64,000 nucleotides of DNA from Gemmatimonadaceae bacterium (GTDB lineage Bacteria > Gemmatimonadota > Gemmatimonadetes > Gemmatimonadales > Gemmatimonadaceae). Within the stretch, counting starts at the first letter, position 1, and each line of letters begins with the position of its first letter. A model generated the notes under the pieces. It had not been told where the DNA came from. It saw only the letters and a program-made list of their open reading frames with translations, and ran no database searches. The position numbers and the translations under genes are program-made. Where the stretch lies: positions 1 to 64,000 of the forward strand of contig JAIEMN010000011.1 in NCBI GenBank assembly GCA_019752115.1, read 5' to 3'. Shown here in pieces: positions 50,521 to 59,510 of the stretch.

Positions 50521-52154
50521 CTACTTGAGGCGCACCACCTCGCCGGGGAGCGCCGGCGTATGCACCGGCAGGCGTCGCGCCTGCGTGCGCTGCTCGAAGG
50601 CGTAGCCCAGGCCGAGCAGCGTACCCTCGGAGAAGGCGCGCCCGAGGAAGGAGATCCCAACGGGCAACCGATCGGTGGTGAAGCCGGCTGGCACCACCAG
50701 GTCCGGGAAGCCGGAGAGATTGGCAAGGTTCTCGCCGTCAACCGCACTCCCGCCCGGCACATCGGGCGGCGCCCCCAAACGTTCCGGACGTCGCGACGCG
50801 GTGGGATAGACGATCGCGTCGAGTGCGTTCTCGGTGAACACGCCCTCGAGCAGCGCCCGCACCATCGGCAGCGCGTGATCGTGCACGGCCGTGTACCGCG
50901 CCTCGCGCATGGTGCCACTGGCGAGCTCGCGCTTGAAGAGCGTCCAGCGGGTGGGATTGGGGCCGGCTCCGTCGGCGCGCGTGGCCACGATTGCGTCGGC
51001 GCGCGCACTGAGTTCGGCGAGCGTGCGCGGATAGCCGGGCTTGAGCGTGGCGAGGTACTGCGCGATCTGCACCGGAAACTCCGGATAGCGCACGGCGGTG
51101 TAGAAGTCGCCTTTCGACTCGAGCAGCCAGCGCGGCAGGCGTACATCCACGATCGTCGCGCCGGCATTGCGCATGGCGGTGAGCGACGCCTCAACAACCC
51201 AATCCACGTCGGCATCCTGCCCGAGGAAATCGCGCGCGATCCCGATGCGGGCCCCCTTGAGGGCGTCGGCATTCAGGAAGCGGGTGTAGTCGCGCTCGGC
51301 GCGCCCGACGCTGCGCTGCGTCACCGTATCGGCGGCGTCCGCACCGGCCAGCAAGCCGAGGGCGACTGCCACATCGCTAACCGTGCGGGCGAGTGGACCG
51401 CCGGTATCGAAACTGAGGGCCAGCGGAATGATGCCGTCGCGGCTCAAGAGCCCCATGGTGGGCTTGAGTCCCACGATGCCGTTCACGGTGGCCGGGCCGC
51501 GAATGGAACCGCCGGTATCGGTGCCCAGACCCAGTGTGGCGAAGGCGGCGGCAATGGCCACGCCGGTGCCGCCGGATGAGCCATTGGGGGTGCGAGTGAG
51601 ATCGTGCGGATTGAGGGTCTGCCCGCCGAGGGAACTGAACGCGGCGCCGGAGGCGAACTCCGACATGTTTACCTTGGCCAGAACGATCGCACCGGCGTCC
51701 CGGAGCTTCTTCACCAGGAACGCGTCATCCGGGGGGAGTGACCCTTCGAGCAGCAGCGAGCCGCCGGTGGTGGGCAGGTCATACGTGTCGTAGTTGTCCT
51801 TGAGCACCACCGGAATGCCATGCAACAGCGAGCGCTTGCCTTTCGTCTTGCGCTCGACGTCGAGGGCGCGCGCTTGCTCGAGCGCCTTCGGATTGCGCGC
51901 GAGGACCGCATGCAGGCGCGGCCCCTGCGCGTCGTAGGCATCGATGCGGGCGAGGCTCATCCGCACGAGTGCTTCGCTCGTGAGGGTGCCCGCGTCCATC
52001 GCCGCGGCCAGCTGCTGAATGGTGGCCGCGTCGAGGCTCAGCGCCGACGCGGTGGCCGGTGCGTTCGGCTTCGCTGGCGATTGGGCGGCACTGGCGGAGG
52101 TGTGCAGCGCGGCGGTGAGCACCAGGCCGCGCGCCATGCGAAGGACACGGCGGC

Positions 52155-52158
<4 letters not shown>
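50521..52158 (-). CDS. Exported amidase (amidase signature family)
   Basis: A 545-residue amidase-signature hydrolase with a signal peptide (1-25). The Ser-cisSer-Lys triad is visible as K120 (VVLKDNYDT), S194 (NGSSGGTG) and S218 (GTDTGGSIRGPA), all at family spacing. Such enzymes cleave carboxamides, including N-acyl compounds; the substrate is unknown. The start overlaps the stop of the TMEM175-like gene by four bases, so the amidase is the second gene of a two-gene operon. Confidence 0.92.
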
Positions 52159-52754
<596 letters not shown>

Positions 52755-52800
52755 GTCGAGATTCGTGGTGATTCCGAGCGTTCTTTGGGGCGTCTTCGAC

Positions 52801-52867
52801 GCGACAACCAACGAAGAAGGGGGCAACTGGGCCCTACGGGCGACAACCAACGAAGAAGGGGACAACT
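52801..52867 (+). repeat. 28-bp direct repeat, period 39
   Basis: GCGACAACCAACGAAGAAGG plus GGGCAACT at 52801-52828 recurs at 52840-52867 with one mismatch. The second copy overlaps the start of the family-B hairpin. The repeated unit explains a false duplicated PSSLVVA peptide in the minus-strand reading frame upstream of the TMEM175-like gene. Confidence 0.8.
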
Positions 52868-52908
52868 TACGAGGATCATCTCTACGATGAACCTCGTTCG
52901 TTGTCCCC
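52858..52908. repeat. Family-B palindromic repeat
   Basis: GGGGACAACTTACGAGG (52858-52874) pairs with 52892-52908 at 15 of 17 positions. A short inner pairing (TCATC with GATGA) closes the loop. It shares the core ACAAC..ACGAGG with the hairpins at 13549 and 25581. It lies between the LVIVD gene end and the TMEM175-like start. Confidence 0.8.
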
Positions 52909-52941
52909 CACCTCGTTCAGTTGTCGCGCCGCAGGCGCCCG

Positions 52942-54783
52942 TTACTTGGTGGCCGCAGCGAGCCGACGGATTTCGCTCGCCATCTTCGTCACCCGCGCGC
53001 CATCCTTGGCCCCGGCGACGTCCTTATCAACCTGCAGGGCGAGGGCACGCAGCGCCGAGGCACGGGCGGCGCCGCTCTTGCCTTCGGCCGCCGTCAGCGC
53101 GGCATCGATGGCCGACGTGCGCTCGGTGGCCAGGCCGCCGTTCCGCACCAGCTGGTCGAGGTACGAGCGCACCACGACGAACGCGGCGGGCCACGTCATC
53201 GTGGGCTGGCTCTGTGGGTTGTACTGCTTGAACTGCACGAGCTTCGCGGCGGCGATTTCATTCGCCGACAGCTCGGGGCCCGGGGTGAGCTCGTAGATGT
53301 CCATGCCACGATCGAGCTCCGACGAGAAGACGAGGCCGTTCCAGTAGTACGCGCCCCACGACCCGCCGATCACGTTGCCGTTGCCACGCACCGGCGGCGC
53401 GTTCGCCGCAGCGGCCGACGGCACGTCCACCGGCTTGGGCGGATCGATCGGGCCTCGGTCGAAGTAGCCCACTTCGAAGGCCTTGTCGGCATCGGTGAAG
53501 TCCATGATGCTCACGCCGCCCTGATACCAGCCCTGCACGTACAGGTCACGCCCCGGTACCGGAATGAGCCCGCCGTTGTGCGACACGCAGTTCTCTTCGG
53601 CCGTCTGCTGCGACGGAATCTTGAAGTACGCGCGCTGCTTCTGCTGCTTCTTGGCATCGAGCGTGATGACCGTGTTGCCGCCGAGCTCGATCATGCTCGA
53701 CGCCTGACACATCGGGCCCGTGCCGCCGCCCCATTCGTCGGTCTGAATCAGCTTCTTGCCGTCGTTGCTGAACGCGGCCGTATGACGCCCCTGGAAGTTG
53801 TTCGAGTCGGCGAGGGCGCTGATGCGGAACGGCTTCTCGGGGTTCGAGATGTCCACGAGGATGGAGTGCGTGGAGCAGGACGCGGCGAGGAGATGCTGGT
53901 CCGGATACGCCGTCACGTCATGGCAGTTGCGCGGACCGGTGGGCATCGCCGGATCCGGCGCCGGACGGCCACGGCCACCCGCGGCGGCGCGACGCGCGCT
54001 CACCGGCTCGCAGAACTGCTTGCACTCGCCGGCGCCATCGAGGCCGGTGAAGATGCGGGCCCCCGGGATGACCTTCGCCTCTTCCGGGTGATCGATGTTC
54101 ACCTTGATGATGTCGAGCTGGAAGAGCGAGTTGGTCGGATCGGCCGGATCGGTGCCGTTCTTGCACCCGGCGAGTTCCGTCTCCGGACGCGCCGCCTGCT
54201 GCCCTGACACATACAGGTACACGACCTTCTTGTCCGTCGGGCTCGGCACGAGCGTGTGGGTGTGCGAGCCTTTGCACGTCTGCACGTTCTTCACGAGCTT
54301 GGGCGCCTTCGGATTGCTCACGTCGAAGATGCGCACGCCGGCCATGTGATCCTTCGGATCCTGCACGCCGCCGTCGCCGCAGTCGTTGCGGTTCCCGGCG
54401 CCTTCGGCCGAGATGAAGAGCAGCGTGCCGTAGATCGTCGGGTCGCCCTGCGAGGTAATGCAGCGCACGACCGAGGTGAGCACCGGCTTGGCGGGATCGG
54501 CGATGTCCCAGATCTGGAAGCCGGCGAAGTTTGCCTGATAGACGTAGTGCGTGCCGAACGCGAGGTCCGAGTTCACGAACGTCAGGCCGCGCACGGTGTC
54601 GAACTGTGCCGGCTTGGGCGAGAACGACAGCAGCTTCATGTTCTTCGCCGTCGTGCCTGCATCCATGCGGCCCGGCTTGAGGTTGTTGCGGGGATCCTTG
54701 CTGGACGGGTACGTCTGTGCCGACGCGAGGGTCGGAACAACGGCCGCCGCCAGCAGGAGTGCTACGCCACGCAGTACGCGCAT
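52942..54783 (-). CDS. Exported LVIVD-repeat beta-propeller protein
   Basis: A 613-residue secreted protein with a signal peptide ending ASAQ. LVIVD-type repeats recur, for example GFQIWDIADPAKPVL, GVRIFDVSNPKAPKLV, SILVDISNPEKPFR and GVSIMDFTDADKAF, and predict a beta-propeller. Many Cys residues (VRCITSQGD, RNDCGDGG, KQFCEPV, CSTHSIL) suggest disulfides. A helical tail (about 545-613) follows. The function is unknown; it lies 55 bases after the DUF305 gene in the same direction. Confidence 0.85.
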   Translation of the reverse strand: MRVLRGVALLLAAAVVPTLASAQTYPSSKDPRNNLKPGRMDAGTTAKNMKLLSFSPKPAQFDTVRGLTFVNSDLAFGTHYVYQANFAGFQIWDIADPAKPVLTSVVRCITSQGDPTIYGTLLFISAEGAGNRNDCGDGGVQDPKDHMAGVRIFDVSNPKAPKLVKNVQTCKGSHTHTLVPSPTDKKVVYLYVSGQQAARPETELAGCKNGTDPADPTNSLFQLDIIKVNIDHPEEAKVIPGARIFTGLDGAGECKQFCEPVSARRAAAGGRGRPAPDPAMPTGPRNCHDVTAYPDQHLLAASCSTHSILVDISNPEKPFRISALADSNNFQGRHTAAFSNDGKKLIQTDEWGGGTGPMCQASSMIELGGNTVITLDAKKQQKQRAYFKIPSQQTAEENCVSHNGGLIPVPGRDLYVQGWYQGGVSIMDFTDADKAFEVGYFDRGPIDPPKPVDVPSAAAANAPPVRGNGNVIGGSWGAYYWNGLVFSSELDRGMDIYELTPGPELSANEIAAAKLVQFKQYNPQSQPTMTWPAAFVVVRSYLDQLVRNGGLATERTSAIDAALTAAEGKSGAARASALRALALQVDKDVAGAKDGARVTKMASEIRRLAAATK

Positions 54784-54838
54784 CGAGTCGAACTCCAGGT
54801 GGTGGTGAGAGGGGAGCGGGGCAACGCCGAGGGGCGTC

Positions 54839-55462
54839 TTACTTCGGGGGCAACTTGGCGAGCAGGTTGCGCATGATGCCGATCTCCGCGGTCTGCGCGG
54901 TCACGACATCGTTCGCGAACACATTGGCGTCGACTTCCTGACCAGCGCCGGGGGACTTGAAGAGATCCTCGACCATCTTGATGGCGCCGGCGTGGTGCTT
55001 GATCATGCCCACGAGATACAGGCGATTGAACTCCTCGCCCTTGGCGTTCTCGAGGGCCTTCATTTCGTCGTCGGAGAGCATGCCCTCCATGCGGACGGTG
55101 TGCCACGAGCTGGTGTCCGGCGCGACCTGGTTGTAGCGGCGCAGCCACCCCTGCATGATGGTGATCTCGGGCATCTGCGACTGGTCGATCTTGCGCGAGA
55201 GCTTGAGCACCTGCGGGTTGGCGCCGTTCTTCTCGGCGAGGCGCGACATGACGATCGCCTGCGCGTGGTGGGCGATCATCATCTGCATGAACTCGACGTC
55301 GGCCTTCGTATAAAGGGCGCCCTTGGGGATGACAATGTCGGGCCCCATCTTGTGCATGCTGTGATCCATCCCCGCCATGCCGCCCTGGGCGGCCGCGCGC
55401 GAGGAGGCGCCGGCGAGGAGGGTGAGCGCCGACAGGGCGAGGATATGGCGACGAGCCATCAT
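54839..55462 (-). CDS. Exported DUF305 protein, metal-binding-like
   Basis: A 207-residue secreted protein with a signal peptide ending RAAAQ. Two helical His-rich motifs, FMQMMIAHHAQAIVMSRLAE and LVGMIKHHAGAIKMVEDLF, are the DUF305 hallmark and are rich in His/Met, consistent with copper or other metal binding, which remains an inference. An MDHSMHKMG stretch near the N-terminus adds to the pattern. It is the first gene of the pair with the LVIVD protein. Confidence 0.9.
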   Translation of the reverse strand: MMARRHILALSALTLLAGASSRAAAQGGMAGMDHSMHKMGPDIVIPKGALYTKADVEFMQMMIAHHAQAIVMSRLAEKNGANPQVLKLSRKIDQSQMPEITIMQGWLRRYNQVAPDTSSWHTVRMEGMLSDDEMKALENAKGEEFNRLYLVGMIKHHAGAIKMVEDLFKSPGAGQEVDANVFANDVVTAQTAEIGIMRNLLAKLPPK

Positions 55463-55702
55463 GGGTGAACTCCGGGCGTGTGCCGGGCCGGCGGGTGGGC
55501 CGGCCGATCGGGGACCAAAAAGCGCTCCGAGGGGAGCCTGAAGACGTTACGGCCCGGGGCGCCCGGGCGTTAGGCGGTCGCCCGGTGGGCGAAGGCTCAC
55601 CCCACCGGTGACGGGACGTGACTGGACGCCGGGGCCGGTGCCGGTAGAATAGGACGTCCGACCCAACCGGGTCTGCTCCCGTCCTCCCGCCCAGGAGTCC
55701 TC

Positions 55703-56785
55703 GTGTCCCGCACGCTCCGCGTCTCGCAGCACGCTGCCCTTGCCCTGCTGCTGGCGGTCGCTGCCTGCAGCCCCGACCGCCCGGCCCTCACGGAAGCGTC
55801 GGCCACCTCGCCGGGCGCCATGGCGTCGCCGAACGGCCTCGACGTCCGCGTGTCCCTCGCTGGTGAGGTGACCGGCAGTGCGCCGGTCGTGGCGCAGGTC
55901 ACCCTGACCAACCGGGCGTCGTACGCCGTCGAGGTGCTCGAGTCGCAGCTGCCGAGCGAAGACATGGAAACGGCCCAGTTCGTGGTGCGCCGCGACGGCC
56001 AGCCGGTGGCCTATGAAGGGCCGCACATCAAGCGGGGGCTGACGTGGAGCGACGCGATCATCCGCGTGGAGCCGGGCGCCTCGTACACGTACCAGATCGA
56101 GCTGTCGCGGGCCTATGACCTCTCGCGCGACGGGCGCTACACGGTGGCGTTCGAAGGCCGCAGCGGCCTGGGCACCTCGGCCGCGACCCTCCGCTCGGCC
56201 ACGCAGGAGCTGCGGGTGTCGGGACGCACGGCGCCCACCACCAACGGTGTCATTCCGCGCACGCCGACGTCGCTCACGAGCCTCGTGACCTATTCGCGGT
56301 GCACCACGACGCAGCAGACGGATGTGCTGGCGGCGCTCAAGCAGGCGGAGACCTATGCCGGCGACGCCCAGTCGTATCTGGCCGGTACGCTCAGCGACCG
56401 CTTCACCTGGTGGTTCGGAGCGGCAACGACCAGCAGCGCCAACACCATGAAGGCGCATTTCGCCGCCATCGCCGACGCCTTCGCCACCAAGGCGGTCACG
56501 GTGGACTGCGGTTGCAAGAAGACGTACTACGCCTACGTCTATCCGAACCAGCCGTACACGATCTACGTCTGCAAGGCGTTCTGGGCCGCACCGCTGGCCG
56601 GGACCGACTCGCGCGGCGGCACGCTGATTCACGAGATGAGCCACTTCAATGTCGTGGCGGCGACCGATGACTGGGCGTACGGTCAGACGGCCGCGCGCAG
56701 TCTGGCGGTGTCCGATCCGACCAAGGCCATCGACAATGCCGACAGCCACGAGTACTTCGCGGAGAACACGCCGTCCAAGAAGTGA
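55703..56785 (+). CDS. Lipoprotein peptidyl-Lys metalloendopeptidase-like protease, M35 (aspzincin)
   Basis: A 360-residue predicted lipoprotein (lipobox LAVAAC) with a GTG start and AGGAG five bases upstream. Residues about 45-175 form a beta-sandwich N-terminal domain. The C-terminal M35 domain has H310-E311-x-x-H314 (IHEMSHFNVV) and the third ligand D323 in ATDDWAYG, nine residues after H314 as in aspzincins. NADSHEYFAEN is the conserved family ending. Cys pairs (YSRCTTT, VDCGCKK, VYVCKAF) suggest two disulfides. Lys-specific cleavage is a family property, not shown here. The N-terminal domain recurs as a separate protein encoded next. Confidence 0.9.
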   Translation: MSRTLRVSQHAALALLLAVAACSPDRPALTEASATSPGAMASPNGLDVRVSLAGEVTGSAPVVAQVTLTNRASYAVEVLESQLPSEDMETAQFVVRRDGQPVAYEGPHIKRGLTWSDAIIRVEPGASYTYQIELSRAYDLSRDGRYTVAFEGRSGLGTSAATLRSATQELRVSGRTAPTTNGVIPRTPTSLTSLVTYSRCTTTQQTDVLAALKQAETYAGDAQSYLAGTLSDRFTWWFGAATTSSANTMKAHFAAIADAFATKAVTVDCGCKKTYYAYVYPNQPYTIYVCKAFWAAPLAGTDSRGGTLIHEMSHFNVVAATDDWAYGQTAARSLAVSDPTKAIDNADSHEYFAENTPSKK

Positions 56786-56795
56786 GGCACGTCGC

Positions 56796-57326
56796 GTGGC
56801 GTGTGGGATCCGGGGGCTCGCGGCGCTGGTCGCATTGGCGGTGAGCCTCCCGGGCGTGCGCTCCGCGATGGCCCAGGCCGGTCCGCCACGGCTCGCGTGT
56901 GCGGTGCGTGTGCCTCCGGTGGTGGTGTCGGGGGCACGCGTCCCACTCACCATGACGGTGCGCAACCGCGGGGCGGCCGCGCTCGCGATGCTCACCTGGG
57001 GGACGCCCTTCGAGGACGGCTGGTTCGAGCCGTTCGTGCGGGTCACGCGTGCCGGAGCGCCCCTCGCGTTTGGCGGCGCGATGGTCAAGCGGGGCGATCC
57101 GGAGGCCGATGAGTATCTCTCCATCGCGCCGGGTCAGCGCCGGCAGGCCTCCGTGGATCTGGCGCTGGTGTTCGATCTCTCGGTGCCGGGGCGCTATGTC
57201 GTCACGCCACAGGTGACGATTCATGACGCGGTGACGCTCCCCGCGTCGTTGCCCCGTGCACGCGCCGCGCATGCCGCACTGCCGCTCGCGTGCGCGCCGG
57301 TGACCTTCGAGGTGCGGACGCGCTGA
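56796..57326 (+). CDS. Secreted stand-alone homologue of the M35 protease N-terminal domain
   Basis: A 176-residue exported protein with signal sequence ending SAMAQA. Its body aligns with residues about 45-155 of the preceding protease: both have a T-V/L-x-NR start, P-x-E-D, an R-x-G-x-P-x-A-x-x-G stretch, KRG (GPHIKRG versus GAMVKRG) and DLS..GRY (YDLSRDGRYTV versus FDLSVPGRYVV). It lacks any catalytic motif. The GTG start follows GAGG by eight bases and lies ten bases after the protease stop, so the two are co-transcribed. It may inhibit, chaperone or partner the protease, which is inference. Confidence 0.75.
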   Translation: MACGIRGLAALVALAVSLPGVRSAMAQAGPPRLACAVRVPPVVVSGARVPLTMTVRNRGAAALAMLTWGTPFEDGWFEPFVRVTRAGAPLAFGGAMVKRGDPEADEYLSIAPGQRRQASVDLALVFDLSVPGRYVVTPQVTIHDAVTLPASLPRARAAHAALPLACAPVTFEVRTR

Positions 57327-57338
57327 AGGGTCCGGCGC

Positions 57339-59399
57339 TTAGCGCGTGCCGGTGAGGCTCACCACGAGATCGCGCAGTTCACTCGCCGTATACGGCTTGG
57401 CCAGAAAGCCCGCCGCCCCTTCCGTGGGCGCGCCGGCGGTCTGCGCATAGCCACTCATGAGCAGCACCACGACGTCGGGGTTGAGCTGCTTGAGTTCACG
57501 CAGCGTCTCCCATCCGTCGAGGACCGGCATCGTGAGATCGAGGAGCACCAGATCGATCACCGGCCCCTGCTCGGCGTAGACCTCCAGCGCCACGCGCCCA
57601 TTCTCGGCGGTGAGCACCCGGAAGCCATCGCGCAGCAGAATGCGTTCGGCAACGCGGAGCGCCGATTCATCGTCGTCTACGACGAGCACGGTGCCGCGCA
57701 CCGGTGCCGCATTCGCGATCGCGGGGGGCGTGGCACCGGTGGCGTCGTCGACCGGGAGCAGGACCGCCACGGTCGTGCCCAGATCACGCACCGAGGTGAT
57801 GCGCACCGCGCCGCGATGGCCGCGCACGATCCCCAGGACGGCGGCGAGTCCCAGACCGCGGCCCGCGCCCTTGGTGGAGTAGAACGGGTCGAACAGGCGC
57901 GGCATCGTGTCGGCGTCCATGCCGTTCCCGGTATCGCTGACCTCGAGCACGAGGTACTCGCCCTCGGGCATGTCGGCCCCGACCTGCGCGCTCGCGAGCC
58001 AGGCCCGTGAGGCGTACATGCGCCGCGTCCGCACGGTGATCGTGCCCGGCAGCTCACCCAACGCATCGGAGGCGTTGGTGATGAGATTCATCACGATCTG
58101 CCGCAGCTGTGTCGCGTCGGCGTGAACACTGGGCAGGTCGTCGCGCAGCTCGAGCGACACTTGCGCCTTCTTGGAGACAGCCGTGCTGAGCAGACGCCCC
58201 ATCTCGCGCACCAGCGCGGAGAGATCGACCGGCTCGACGACGAACTTGCCCTTGCCGGAGTAGGCGAGCAGCTGCCGCGTGAGTTCGGCGGCGCGCTTGG
58301 CGGCGACCTGCAGATCCTCGAGGAGCGGCCGCGCCGTCGAATGCTCGGGGATCTCCTCCATCGCGAGCGAGACGTTGCCGAGCACGCCGACCAGCAGGTT
58401 GTTGAAGTCGTGTGCAATGCCGCCGGCGAGTACGCCCAGCGACTCGAGCTTCTGCGCGTTCCGGACCTGCTCCTGAATGCGATGGTGCTCGGCTTCCTGC
58501 GCGCGGCGATCGCTGATGTCCACGAGGTAGCCGAGACACTGCGTCGCCTTCCCGTCGGCCGTGCGCACGACCTTCTTGAACTCCGAGACGAGGCGTACCC
58601 GGCCGCTGCCGTGGATCAGCCGATACTCCTGCTCGAAGCGCTCATCGCCCGCCCGCAGGTGCTCGGTGATTTCGTCGCGCACGCGCTGCTGGTCGTCGGG
58701 GTGGACGAGCGAGCAGAAGGTGCGCTGACCGCTGGTGAGCACCTCCGGGGCGTACCCGAAGACGGCTTCGAAGTTGGCCGACACGAACTCGACCGGCCAC
58801 GTGTCCACGTTGCGCCACTTGAGGACGACCGTGGGGCCCGCCGCGAACAGCTGCCGTTCTTCAAGCAACGCGCGGTCGCGCTCACGCCAGTCGAGCGACG
58901 CGGCGATCTCGTGCACGATGAGCTGTGCAACTTCGATCTCCTCGGGGCTGTAGGTGCGCTCGTCGGCGCTGTACAGCATGAACTTGCCCCACACGCGCTC
59001 GCGCCCGACCAGCGGGAGGAAGAGCAGGGAGCAGATGTTCTCCGCGGCGAAGACGTCGCGATAATGGGCGAGCGCATCGTCGCGCATGACGTTCACGACC
59101 GCCACCGGCGTGGCCGCCAGATCGCGTGGCGTCCACGGCGAATGGCCTTCCACGGCGGCGCGATAGGCGTCGGAGAGCCCGCGCCAGGCCACGAAGCGGC
59201 AGATCTCGTCGTGGTCGAAGATCAGCAGGGCGGCGCGATCGACATGGAGCGCCTCAGCCACCGCGTCCATCGCGCTCGAATACAGCTGCTCGATGCTCGA
59301 GCCGCGCGAGAGCGCCGCGAGCACATGACTGACGAGGTCGCGCCGATCCCCCGGTGCGGCGGGGGATGCAGCCTGCTGGGCGAGCGCGCTGGCGTCCAT
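57339..59399 (-). CDS. Hybrid histidine kinase: GAF, PAS, kinase, receiver (soluble)
   Basis: A 686-residue cytoplasmic hybrid kinase with no membrane segment. A GAF domain (about 25-175, with LHVDRAALLIFDHDEICRFVAW), a PAS domain (190-300), the phosphoacceptor H330 (GGIAHDFNNLLVGV), an ATPase domain with N442 and DTGNGM, and a C-terminal receiver with D621 (LVLLDLTMPVLDG) follow in order. The GAF domain suggests a small soluble ligand. No response-regulator partner gene is adjacent. It is convergent with the M35/companion pair. Confidence 0.93.
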   Translation of the reverse strand: MDASALAQQAASPAAPGDRRDLVSHVLAALSRGSSIEQLYSSAMDAVAEALHVDRAALLIFDHDEICRFVAWRGLSDAYRAAVEGHSPWTPRDLAATPVAVVNVMRDDALAHYRDVFAAENICSLLFLPLVGRERVWGKFMLYSADERTYSPEEIEVAQLIVHEIAASLDWRERDRALLEERQLFAAGPTVVLKWRNVDTWPVEFVSANFEAVFGYAPEVLTSGQRTFCSLVHPDDQQRVRDEITEHLRAGDERFEQEYRLIHGSGRVRLVSEFKKVVRTADGKATQCLGYLVDISDRRAQEAEHHRIQEQVRNAQKLESLGVLAGGIAHDFNNLLVGVLGNVSLAMEEIPEHSTARPLLEDLQVAAKRAAELTRQLLAYSGKGKFVVEPVDLSALVREMGRLLSTAVSKKAQVSLELRDDLPSVHADATQLRQIVMNLITNASDALGELPGTITVRTRRMYASRAWLASAQVGADMPEGEYLVLEVSDTGNGMDADTMPRLFDPFYSTKGAGRGLGLAAVLGIVRGHRGAVRITSVRDLGTTVAVLLPVDDATGATPPAIANAAPVRGTVLVVDDDESALRVAERILLRDGFRVLTAENGRVALEVYAEQGPVIDLVLLDLTMPVLDGWETLRELKQLNPDVVVLLMSGYAQTAGAPTEGAAGFLAKPYTASELRDLVVSLTGTR

Positions 59400-59510
59400 T
59401 CCCCTAGTGTGGGGCGCGATACGTGTTTCAGCAAGTTTCCCGTCACGCCCCCGGCACCGGTGGGGGCGCGGCAGTCACGGGCCGCCGCCCCGTCAACCGG
59501 GGGCAGCGCG

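Noticed and set aside
52755..52865. N-terminal extension of the TMEM175-like protein
   Set aside because: The extension is encoded by the 28-bp tandem repeats and a family-B hairpin, and the conserved family start is MGKNRLEAFSDG.
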